Shown piece by piece: positions 1-6,166 of a DNA stretch of 6,681 bases. The DNA lies in contig JAAZOE010000211.1 in NCBI GenBank assembly GCA_012797915.1, positions 1 to 6,681 of the forward strand, in the 5' to 3' direction. The DNA is from Candidatus Zixiibacteriota bacterium. GTDB taxonomy: Bacteria; Zixibacteria; MSB-5A5; GN15; JAAZOE01. Made by a program: the position numbers and the translations under genes. The notes below the pieces were generated by a model. It was not told the origin of the DNA, did not search any database, and saw nothing but the letters and a program-made list of their open reading frames with translations. The stretch's first letter is position 1. Each line of letters opens with the position of its first letter.

Positions 1-2014
1 CGCAGTCGATCACGTTCAATTTGACCATGATGGTCTGCGGGTTTTCCGGATCGGCGGAGGAACTGACGAAAATCATCAACTCCTGCGGACCCAGGGGCAG
101 AGCAACCGTCGACAGGGTGAAGGTTACATGCGCCGGCGTCATACCGGAATGCTCCGAGAGCACGATCGGATCGGTCGCGCCGGCGGTCCAGGGCAAATCC
201 CCGCTGCCGAGATTGACGATATCAAATCCGCCGATCACGGTGTCGCCGAGACAGACGTCGCCGAAATCGAACAGGCTGTCGGAAACATGCAGCCAGGGAA
301 TCCCGGCGCCGGTCAGATGGAGTTGGACGACCAGTTCGAACGGGCTGTTGGTGCCGTTGGATTCGAAGGTGACGATGTCATAATATGTTCCCATGCCGAT
401 GCCGGTCGTGTCGATCTGGAACTTGACCATCTGGTCCTGCCCGCCGGTGGTCGGGGTGACGACAAGCCAGGTGCTGTCCCATGAGGCGGTCCAAGTCAGG
501 GTTCCGCCGCAGGGATTGGTGACCGGGAGCATCACCGACGGGATCGGTGCGCCGAGAACGCCTTCGAACTTGATCGTGTCCACCGGGAAGGAGAAGCAGG
601 GGAGCTCCTCTTCGGTGACGGTCAGGCCGATGGCGACATACTGCGGAGAATTGGGGGCGTCATCGTCATACACGAAAATCGTATCGACATAGACGCCTGC
701 GGCCAGGCCGGTGATATCGATGTTCACCGTGACGGTGGCGTTGCCGGCGCCGGAGGCCGGTGTCGGCAACAACCAATCTTCGGTGGAACCAAGATACCAT
801 TCCAACTCGCCGGTACCGACGTTGGTGATGGTAAAGGTCTTCGCCGGCGGATTGGCTCCGGCCATCAGGGCCGTGAATTCCAGCAGATCCGGAGTCACGC
901 TGAGAATCGGTTCCGTAGCGGCGGTGACCACCAGGGTGACCATGGCCGTCTGCGGCGAGTTATTGGCATTGGGATCGGAGACCACGATGGTGTCGACATA
1001 GGTTCCGGCGGTCAGGCCGGTGGCGTCAACTGTCAGAATCACCGTGCCGTCCCCCTCGCCGGCGGCCGGGTTGAGGCTCAACCAGGGGCCGTTGACGGTG
1101 GCGGTCCAGTTCAACCAGCCGGTCTCGACACTGCTGATATACAGGATCTGTGTATCCAGAATGCCCGCGCCTTCGACGGCGTTAAACGTGAAGACGACCG
1201 GCGAAAGGTGAATGCTCGGTTTCGGCTTGTCGGCTACGACAAGCGTCACCGTCGCCATCTGCGGGTTATTCGCCGCTTCCGGGTCGGATACAATGACCGT
1301 GTCGATATAGGTTCCGGCGATCAGGCCGGTGATATCGATGCTTACGGTGACGGACCCATTGCCCGAACCAGAAAGGGGATCAAGCCTCAACCAGGCGGCG
1401 CCTTTTGCGGCCGTCCAGTTCAATGTCCCTTCCCCGGAGTTGGTAATGGTCAACGTCTGCGGCGGCGGGATGATGCTGTCGATCATCGCGTTGAACGTAA
1501 ACGAAGTCGGACTCAGGGCGATAACCGGCTTCGGCGCCGCGGTCACGGTCAGGGTGACCGGCACCTTTATCGGCGAATTGGATGCGTTCCCATCGGTAAC
1601 GACAATCGTGTCGACATAGGTTGCGGCGGCGAGACCGGTGAGGTCGACGCTGACGGTGACCGGGCCGTCATCAACGCCGGAGGCCGGATCGAGGCCGAGC
1701 CAGGCGGCGGTTTTCGTCACCGTCCAATTCAGCGTGCCGAATCCGGTATTGGAAATGGTCAGCGTCTGAGTTCCCGGGTTGGCGCCACCCTGGACACCGG
1801 TGAAGGCGAACAAGAGCGGATCGACGCCGATGACCGGAATACCCGGGGCCACTATGAGCGTTACCACCGCCATCTGCGGGCTGTTGGTGGCGTTGGGGTC
1901 GGAGACCACGATGGTATCCACGTATGTGGCCGGAGCCAACCCGGCGATATTGACGCTCAGCGTATCGACGGTGTTGCCGGTTCCCGACATTTTGCTCAAG
2001 GTCAACCAGGCGGC
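1..2014 (-). pseudogene. Continuation of the BACON-repeat protein beyond the in-frame stop (3' end outside window)
   Basis: I translated this strand codon by codon. The frame stays open for 671 codons from just after the TAA to the window edge. It contains the rest of repeat 3 and repeats 4 to 9. Repeats 4-7 keep the TLTISNTG-x-GTLNW, AWLxLxPxSG and YVDTIVVSDxNAxNSP pattern. Repeats 8 and 9 diverge: they contain the only Cys residues of the whole protein (codons at 596-598, 509-511, 251-253 and 2-4). Repeat 9 has FDFGDVCLGD, closer to ASH/HYDIN-like Ig repeats. No signal peptide and no convincing own start exist: the first in-frame ATG (1988-1990) lies inside repeat 3 without a Shine-Dalgarno. 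It would thus be expressed only if the stop is read through, is absent in the real genome, or is reverted. It is called a pseudogene fragment for that reason. The absence of any second stop or frameshift argues that the break is recent or artificial. Confidence 0.75.
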
Positions 2015-2017
2015 TTA
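2015..2017 (-). other. In-frame TAA interrupting repeat 3
   Basis: The codon after NWTATK is TAA. The next codons in the same frame read AAWLTLSKMSGTG, which aligns with the AWLGLxPxSG part of the other repeats. In repeats 1, 2 and 4 the position of the stop holds Thr, Ser and Thr. A Ser codon TCA or TCG would need one change to give a stop codon (TAA from TCA), whereas ACC or TCC needs more. No base is gained or lost: the Trp-to-Trp spacing across the stop stays in frame. Confidence 0.9.
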
Positions 2018-3334
2018 TTTCGTCGCCGTCCAGTTCAGGGTGCCCGCGCCGGAATTGGCGATGGCCATGGTCTTGATGGGCGGATTGCCCTGTCCCTCGG
2101 TGGCGTTGAAGGTGAACGATGTCGGGCTGAGCAGGATGGTCGGTTTGGGCGGCGGGGCGACGGTCAGGGTGACAACCGCTTTCTGCGGATTATTGGTGGC
2201 GTTGGGATCGGAGACCACGATGGTATCCACGTAGGTCCCGGCAACCAACGAGCCCAGGTTGACACTGACGCTGACGGTGGCATTGCCGGTACCGGAAGCT
2301 GGGGACAGACCCAGCCAGGCAGAGGACTTGGTGGCGGTCCAGTTCAGTGTCCCCGCGCCGGTATTGGTAATCGACAGGGTTTTAGACAGAGGATTGCTTC
2401 CTCCTTCCGTGCCGCTGAACGCAAAGGTGGTCGGCGACAGCGAGATGGTCGGCTTGGGTGGGGCCGCCACCACCAGGGTCACCGGCACTTTTTGCGGCGT
2501 ATTGGTGGCGCCGGTAGCGGCAATCACGACTGTGTCCGTATACGTGGCGGCGGTCAGGCCGGCGATGTTGGCGCTGACGGTGACCGTGCCGCCGTTGGTA
2601 CCCGACGTGGGGGCCAGACCGAGCCAGGCCGAGGTCTTGGTCACGGTCCAGTTGAGAGTCCCGGCGCCCGTATTGGAGATGGTAAGGGTTTGGTTGCCGG
2701 GATTGGAACCACCTTCCGTGGCGTTGAAGGTGAAACTGGACGGCGAGAAGCCGATGGTCGGCTGAGGATTGCCGATGGTCAGCTTGCCGGGTACAAATTT
2801 GGGAACAAAATCAGCGCTCGAAGTCAGCGTATAGCTGAAATAGGCCGGTCCGATCGTGGTCGAATCGACCGTCACGACCTGATCCGGAGTCGCGGCGGGG
2901 ACGTCGAAATACAATTTGAACGCCAGGCCTTGCCCCGCCGGAATATAGGTTTCGAAGAGGACAACGACGCCGATATTGACAGTTCGATTGGTATTGTTGA
3001 TGGTGACCGGTTTCGTGGCGATGTACGATAACCGGCTCCCCACCCAGGAAACCGAATCGAGGGTGACGGCGGAGGAACTCCACTTGATCGGCATGGTCAG
3101 GGCGGCCAGTTCCTCGTCGTTGTACATATACACGTCCATCACCGCCTTGGTGCCGGCGGTGGCGGTGACATCGGTGATCCGCAGCGTATCGGGAACGCCG
3201 GGGTCATCTGCTTTCAATTGCAGGACCGGAGTATTGTCGTCGGCACGCGCTCCGGTCAATGATTCCTGGGCCGTGGCCACGGCCGTCAATCCGAAGAGGA
3301 TCACGAAAAGCACCAAAACCGCTTTCGTCCTCAT
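2015..3334 (-). CDS. Secreted cohesin-like/BACON-repeat protein, N-terminal 439 residues up to an in-frame stop
   Basis: The start is ATG 3332-3334, with a strong Shine-Dalgarno. Residues 1-22 form a signal peptide: MRTK, a hydrophobic core, and a VATA/QES cleavage region. Residues about 48-188 form a beta-rich domain resembling bacterial cohesin-like modules. They include LRITDVTATAGTKAVMDVYM, then LTMPIKW and GLAFKLYFDVP, and end in GKLTIG. Then come Ig-like repeats of the BACON type: repeat 1 about 192-290, repeat 2 about 295-393, repeat 3 from about 398. Each shows SPTxFTFNATEGGxNP, then ITNTGAGTLNWT, AWLGLxPxSG and YVDTIVVS. TAA at 2015-2017 ends the frame in the middle of repeat 3, right after NWTATK. 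There is no Cys in this part. BACON domains are common in secreted proteins of Bacteroidetes-like bacteria and phages and are often linked to carbohydrate or mucin binding; here only an extracellular surface or adhesion role can be inferred. The product would be truncated mid-domain. Sequence on the far side of the stop continues the same protein. Confidence 0.85.
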   Translation of the reverse strand: MRTKAVLVLFVILFGLTAVATAQESLTGARADDNTPVLQLKADDPGVPDTLRITDVTATAGTKAVMDVYMYNDEELAALTMPIKWSSSAVTLDSVSWVGSRLSYIATKPVTINNTNRTVNIGVVVLFETYIPAGQGLAFKLYFDVPAATPDQVVTVDSTTIGPAYFSYTLTSSADFVPKFVPGKLTIGNPQPTIGFSPSSFTFNATEGGSNPGNQTLTISNTGAGTLNWTVTKTSAWLGLAPTSGTNGGTVTVSANIAGLTAATYTDTVVIAATGATNTPQKVPVTLVVAAPPKPTISLSPTTFAFSGTEGGSNPLSKTLSITNTGAGTLNWTATKSSAWLGLSPASGTGNATVSVSVNLGSLVAGTYVDTIVVSDPNATNNPQKAVVTLTVAPPPKPTILLSPTSFTFNATEGQGNPPIKTMAIANSGAGTLNWTATK

Positions 3335-3340
3335 CGCCCA

Positions 3341-3346
3341 CCTCCT
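3341..3346 (-). promoter_or_regulatory. Strong Shine-Dalgarno that fixes the start of the repeat protein
   Basis: The minus strand reads AGGAGG followed by six bases and then ATG at 3334-3332. This decides the start: an ATG further upstream at 3368-3370 would add 12 polar residues in front of the signal peptide and has no comparable ribosome site. It is by far the best ribosome-binding site in the window, in contrast to the weak ones of the overlapping genes upstream. Confidence 0.85.
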
Positions 3347-3352
3347 GTAAAT

Positions 3353-3410
3353 TGAATATTCATGCCACACAAGACCCCGAGTAGTATGGAAGGAGTCAAA
3401 GTTTTCTTTG
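3353..3410 (-). repeat. Two small inverted repeats in the leader of the repeat-protein gene
   Basis: Two short perfect symmetric elements lie in the predicted leader. One is CAAAG-AAAA-CTTTG on the minus strand (3410-3397), a five-base-pair stem with a four-base loop. The other is the ten-base palindrome TGAATATTCA (3353-3362), seven bases upstream of the Shine-Dalgarno. Either could be a protein-binding site or weak RNA structure. Both are short enough to occur by chance in AT-rich DNA. Confidence 0.3.
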
Positions 3411-3436
3411 GCAAGACGTACACTTCACCGTATGGA

Positions 3437-3464
3437 AATATACCATCAATTCTATTCTTGTCAA
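3437..3464 (-). promoter_or_regulatory. Sigma70-type promoter for the cohesin/BACON-repeat gene
   Basis: On the minus strand a perfect TTGACA (3464-3459) is followed, after a 16-base spacer, by TATATT (3442-3437), which differs from TATAAT at one base. The expected transcription start is near 3430, giving a leader of about 95 bases before the ATG at 3334. The promoter points at the secreted repeat protein and separates it from the secA-vanZ unit. The match is to the E. coli-type consensus; the host sigma factor preference is unknown. Confidence 0.65.
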
Positions 3465-3469
3465 TCAAC

Positions 3470-3490
3470 AAAACTCTTCCGTCCCAAGAG
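3470..3490 (-). terminator. Weak terminator-like hairpin after the VanZ-family gene
   Basis: Read on the minus strand just after the vanZ stop, CTCTT (3490-3486) can pair with AAGAG (3478-3474) around a seven-base loop GGGACGG, and TTTT follows at 3473-3470. Three more A-T pairs could form outside a T-T mismatch. The position, between the end of one unit and the promoter of the next, fits a terminator. The stem is short and AT-rich, so it would be weak. Confidence 0.3.
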
Positions 3491-3495
3491 ATTTC

Positions 3496-3900
3496 CTACG
3501 GTTTGGGCATACCTTTACCCCCCGGCGCGGTCGGTCGACGCCCAAGCAGCAGATAATGAAATCCCACCGCAAGAAATATGCCGATGCCGTCGGCCAGAAG
3601 ATCGACCGGATCGGCCGAGCGGCCGGGGACGAATCGCTGATGAAATTCATCGGACAATCCATACAGCAGGGAAAAGAGAACCGCACAGGCATAGGTTCGA
3701 CCGGGCCTGGCTGCTGTGGACCGACCGGTAAACGCCCGGATGGCCAGCAGGCCAAAGATGAAATATTCCACCGCGTGGGCTAATTTGTCGAGAAACCGGA
3801 TATCCCAACCGGTATCGGGTAATCGAGACAGAGAGGATATGTAAAATATTATGATGGCATACAGGATAAGCGGGAGCTGGTGGAGTGCAAATCTTTTCAC
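3496..3900 (-). CDS. VanZ-family membrane protein
   Basis: A small integral membrane protein of 134 residues with four hydrophobic segments (about 6-22, 37-57, 69-84, 101-118). It shows the VanZ-like signature in full: DKLAHAVEYFIFGLLAIRAF, then YGLSDEFHQRFVPGRSAD and PVDLLADGIG, with the conserved DE-HQ, PGR and D--AD-G pattern. The family is named after the teicoplanin-resistance accessory protein VanZ, but most members are chromosomal proteins of unknown function, so this gene alone is not evidence of antibiotic resistance. The start is GTG at 3898-3900, preceded by a weak AGG six bases upstream; the next Met in frame would remove most of the protein. It lies 48 bases after the lipoprotein gene in the same direction and is probably the last gene of the secA unit. 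The C-terminal tail (about 120-134) is short, basic and proline-rich. The family assignment is secure; the role is unknown. Confidence 0.9.
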   Translation of the reverse strand: MKRFALHQLPLILYAIIIFYISSLSRLPDTGWDIRFLDKLAHAVEYFIFGLLAIRAFTGRSTAARPGRTYACAVLFSLLYGLSDEFHQRFVPGRSADPVDLLADGIGIFLAVGFHYLLLGRRPTAPGGKGMPKP

Positions 3901-3948
3901 ACTTGACCTAATCTATTAGCAATCAATGAGGAATCAAGGCTTTTTCCC
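3901..3948 (-). other. Short gap between lipoprotein and vanZ genes
   Basis: An AT-rich spacer of 48 bases. It contains the weak ribosome-binding sequence for the GTG start of the VanZ-like gene (TTAGGTCAAGT just before the start). I see no hairpin followed by a T-run, so read-through from the upstream genes is expected. A poor -35/-10 pair can be proposed here but is not convincing. Confidence 0.5.
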
Positions 3949-4668
3949 TTAGTATCCCGGTTGCACAGGCCCTATTGTGCAAAGCGTGTCATATTCCGGG
4001 CTGAAACCGAGACGAGTGTATTCGGTCAGCAGGGTCTCATGGAATGTCCGGAAGGATGGGTTGCCGTAATTCAACGGGCAATGAAACCGCATACCCGACC
4101 CTTCGCCGATGGCCACTCGTATGGCCGTCCGCCGAAATGTATCCGACCAGGTCCCGGCTTCCCCCAGCGTATCTCCGGGCCGAACGGCGGTATGAGCCAG
4201 TACCTGGAGATTGATGAGGTGGTCCTGATAGACCGTATAGTCGGAACCGGGCGTACAGACGACCACGACCGTGTAATCGTTCGCCGGGGGGGGATTGGAA
4301 ATTATGGAATCAATCACTCCGGCGGTCACCGCTCTGACCGGCGCTCCCGCGCGGGCGATATATTGCAGGCCGTAGGACCGGTTTTCCTGATCGACCATGA
4401 CGCCGAACGGAATGATAACCGGAGCGGCGAAACGGATATCTCCCAGGGAGGAGTCGGCGGGATTGTAAGTCCCCGACATATCGACCGGCGTGACCGAGAA
4501 GACGGGGGGAACGGCCGTGGTCGGGTCGTCATCCGTACAGGACAGGACGATCCATCCGGCCGTCAGAAGGGCCATCAGCCCCAAGCAGCCGACAAAGGCA
4601 GGACGCCTGTCAACAGATTGCGTCCGGCGTCCGGCCCCGCCATCAGGAGGATCGGGAAGGTTTGACAT
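3949..4668 (-). CDS. Putative lipoprotein with degenerate LytM/M23-like domain
   Basis: A 239-residue protein from ATG 4666-4668; the frame also allows ATG at 4684-4686 and a longer form from 4716. I chose 4668 because it gives the shortest polar stretch before the membrane segment, but no start has a good Shine-Dalgarno. After an Arg-containing N-region, a hydrophobic segment (about 24-43) ends in VLSC, so Cys44 is a plausible lipidation site; Leu at -2 is not ideal. Residues about 85-190 resemble an M23/LytM fold: PFGV, then SYGLQYIARAGAPVRAVTAG, a DYTVVVV strand, YTVYQDHL, and VRPGDTLGEAG. In active M23 enzymes the first motif is HxxxD and the last is HxH. Here the first reads S-Y-G-L-Q, and the HxH site near TAIRVAI lacks both histidines. 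It is therefore likely a non-catalytic, envelope-anchored relative, as in the EnvC/NlpD type of activators. It overlaps the upstream gene by 26 bases. The family call is moderate; the lack of zinc ligands is seen directly. Confidence 0.7.
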   Translation of the reverse strand: MSNLPDPPDGGAGRRTQSVDRRPAFVGCLGLMALLTAGWIVLSCTDDDPTTAVPPVFSVTPVDMSGTYNPADSSLGDIRFAAPVIIPFGVMVDQENRSYGLQYIARAGAPVRAVTAGVIDSIISNPPPANDYTVVVVCTPGSDYTVYQDHLINLQVLAHTAVRPGDTLGEAGTWSDTFRRTAIRVAIGEGSGMRFHCPLNYGNPSFRTFHETLLTEYTRLGFSPEYDTLCTIGPVQPGY

Positions 4669-6166
4669 AGATTCTGAAATATTCATCGTGAAACACCAAA
4701 GTCCAGGTCTCGGCAATGGTCCGGAACACGGGCAATGTCATTTCGCTGGTTTCTCCGGCTACGGCCGTTGTGATATTATACGCGTCGCACAGCATATCGA
4801 TGACGGCCGTATTATCGGAACCCATGAGTCGGTTGTAGTCCGCCTGCATCCGGCGGGAGATATCCGGATTGAGCTGAAAATACTCGCCGGTTTTGTAGGC
4901 CAACAAGCCGTGTACGGCGACATGCGGCATAATCATCATCCGGTAGGTCAGGTCAGTTGCCAGGATATATCCGGCCGGGTCGATATATTTCCCCAGATTG
5001 GCTTTCAGACCGGCCAAGGCGCGCTCATAGTCCGCGAATCCTTTCGCCTGCTCCTGATACAGGTTCAGATACCGCCAATAGTGATCGGCCGTTCCCGCCA
5101 GGATTGCCGCGACCAGCACCAGGATGGCCATCGAACGCCGGGGAATCATCGTCCATACGTATTCGACCGCGCATCCGGTCAGGAGCAGGGCGACCAGATA
5201 CAGAATCCGGGAGGCATATGTAAAGCTGAAGTGATAGGCGGTGAACAGAAACGCGGCGGCGGCGATGTAAAGAAACGGGAGCCGTTTCTTGCGTCGAAAA
5301 TATCCTATCATTCCGATAGTGCCGGCGGCGATGGCGAACGGGACCGGCCAGGTCAGGGGGGCGCCGAGGACGGGGGAGACCAGATAGGAAAGGAAACCCA
5401 TCCACCAGGTTGAATCGGGCAGGCCGCGCCAGAGGGCGAAGGAGGATGACCCGGCGAGTCCGGGGCCGTAAACCGAATGGGCCTGCACGAAGAAGGGGGT
5501 GATGGTCGCGAGAAAAACCGAGACCATCGCGCCCGCCCGGCGGAGGTCTCGTCTCACCAGCAGTTCATAGACGAAAACGAAACCGACGGCAAACAGATAG
5601 ACGGGGGAGATGAGAAAGGCCATCCCCCAGAGAAGGGCGGTCAGCAGGTTTTTTGTGGTTGTCGCCGGTCCCAGATACAGCCAGAGGCCGGCCAGATAGA
5701 ACGGCAGCGAATAATAGAAAGCGGTGGCCAGGTAGATCTGCCCCGGGCCCATGTGTTGAAAGATGAACGGGACCAGCAGGGCGGTGCAGAGGGCGGTGCG
5801 GCGGTCGAACAGCCGTTTGAGAATTAACCACGAGAACAGCAGGATGAGAGCGACGTTCTGGACGGCGGCATACCGCAGGAGCGTGTCCAGACCGATTCCC
5901 AGCCGGGCCGGAATCGACAGGATGACATGATACCAGGGGGGATGAAAATTGGGGAAACCGGTGACCGGGTCCGTAAAGAAGCTGCCGGCCAGGACCCGCA
6001 GGGTTTTCGCCTTGACGTACTCGATGTCCGGATTGAAAAAGTACAGGGGCTGTTGAAACCACACTACCGGCGCGGCCATCAGCAATACGGCGGCGGCCAT
6101 AACCCACGCATCCCCATGCCGCATCGTCGGGGAGGCGGGTGTTTCTACTGGTTGCGGCCGTGGCAT
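4643..6166 (-). CDS. Polytopic membrane protein, GT-C glycosyltransferase-like
   Basis: A 507-residue integral membrane protein. About ten or eleven hydrophobic segments can be read (roughly residues 20-37, 97-117, 124-138, 146-165, 174-200, 210-226, 256-290, 297-311, 318-336, 346-360). A soluble C-terminal domain of about 140 residues follows. The long first periplasmic loop carries an acidic pair in NPDIEYVKAK and then FPNFHPPWYH. This layout is typical of GT-C enzymes (PMT/ArnT/GT39-like), which transfer sugars from polyprenyl-phosphate carriers on the outer face of the inner membrane. The family call rests on topology and these loop motifs; donor and acceptor cannot be read. The ATG at 6164-6166 lies inside secA (22-base overlap) and has no clear Shine-Dalgarno. 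An ATG at 6122-6124, just after the secA stop, is an alternative and would drop 14 polar residues. It is probably co-transcribed with secA. It could instead be an uncharacterised membrane protein without transferase activity. Confidence 0.8.
   Translation of the reverse strand: MPRPQPVETPASPTMRHGDAWVMAAAVLLMAAPVVWFQQPLYFFNPDIEYVKAKTLRVLAGSFFTDPVTGFPNFHPPWYHVILSIPARLGIGLDTLLRYAAVQNVALILLFSWLILKRLFDRRTALCTALLVPFIFQHMGPGQIYLATAFYYSLPFYLAGLWLYLGPATTTKNLLTALLWGMAFLISPVYLFAVGFVFVYELLVRRDLRRAGAMVSVFLATITPFFVQAHSVYGPGLAGSSSFALWRGLPDSTWWMGFLSYLVSPVLGAPLTWPVPFAIAAGTIGMIGYFRRKKRLPFLYIAAAAFLFTAYHFSFTYASRILYLVALLLTGCAVEYVWTMIPRRSMAILVLVAAILAGTADHYWRYLNLYQEQAKGFADYERALAGLKANLGKYIDPAGYILATDLTYRMMIMPHVAVHGLLAYKTGEYFQLNPDISRRMQADYNRLMGSDNTAVIDMLCDAYNITTAVAGETSEMTLPVFRTIAETWTLVFHDEYFRIYVKPSRSS

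Larger units (their letters stand above)
1..2761 (-). repeat. Nine tandem Ig-like (BACON-type) repeats, period about 309 bases
   Basis: Using the Trp codon of the conserved L-x-W motif as landmark, the nine units have their Trp codons ending at 2650, 2341, 2035, 1726, 1417, 1108, 799, 493 and 190. The steps are 309, 306, 309, 309, 309, 309, 306 and 303 bases, all multiples of three. Units 1-4 are the most alike; similarity falls toward the left edge. The array continues to position 1 and probably beyond. Such arrays build stalk-like extracellular proteins and can change copy number by recombination. They also cause assembly errors. Confidence 0.9.

Noticed and set aside
2015..2017. TAA read as a sense codon (recoding or alternative genetic code).
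   Set aside because: Other genes in the window end normally on TAA (3949-3951), TAG and TGA, and nothing near the stop looks like a recoding signal; a point mutation or error is simpler.
1..2761. Regular repeats considered as a CRISPR array or non-coding satellite.
   Set aside because: The unit is about 309 bases, stays in one coding frame and encodes an Ig-like domain; there are no short repeats with unique spacers.
1208..3031. A 607-codon open frame on the plus strand, the longest uninterrupted frame in the window.
   Set aside because: It lies antisense to the repeat array. Its protein is Arg/Gly/Asp-rich and mirrors the 309-base repeats, as expected for a shadow of a GC-rich repetitive gene. 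No ribosome site or recognisable domain supports it.
3496..3900. VanZ-like gene as a glycopeptide resistance marker.
   Set aside because: No vanA/vanH/vanX-type genes are nearby, and VanZ-family proteins are widespread chromosomal proteins of unknown role.
3901..3948. A possible internal promoter for vanZ (TTGATT, 16 bases, TAGATT).
   Set aside because: Each hexamer matches consensus at only four of six positions, and transcription would start almost at the GTG codon. Chance matches are likely in AT-rich DNA.
3961..5413. Plus-strand open frames opposite the lipoprotein and GT-C-like genes.
   Set aside because: Their compositions are of low-complexity antisense type, whereas the minus strand encodes a lipobox, membrane segments and family motifs over the same bases.
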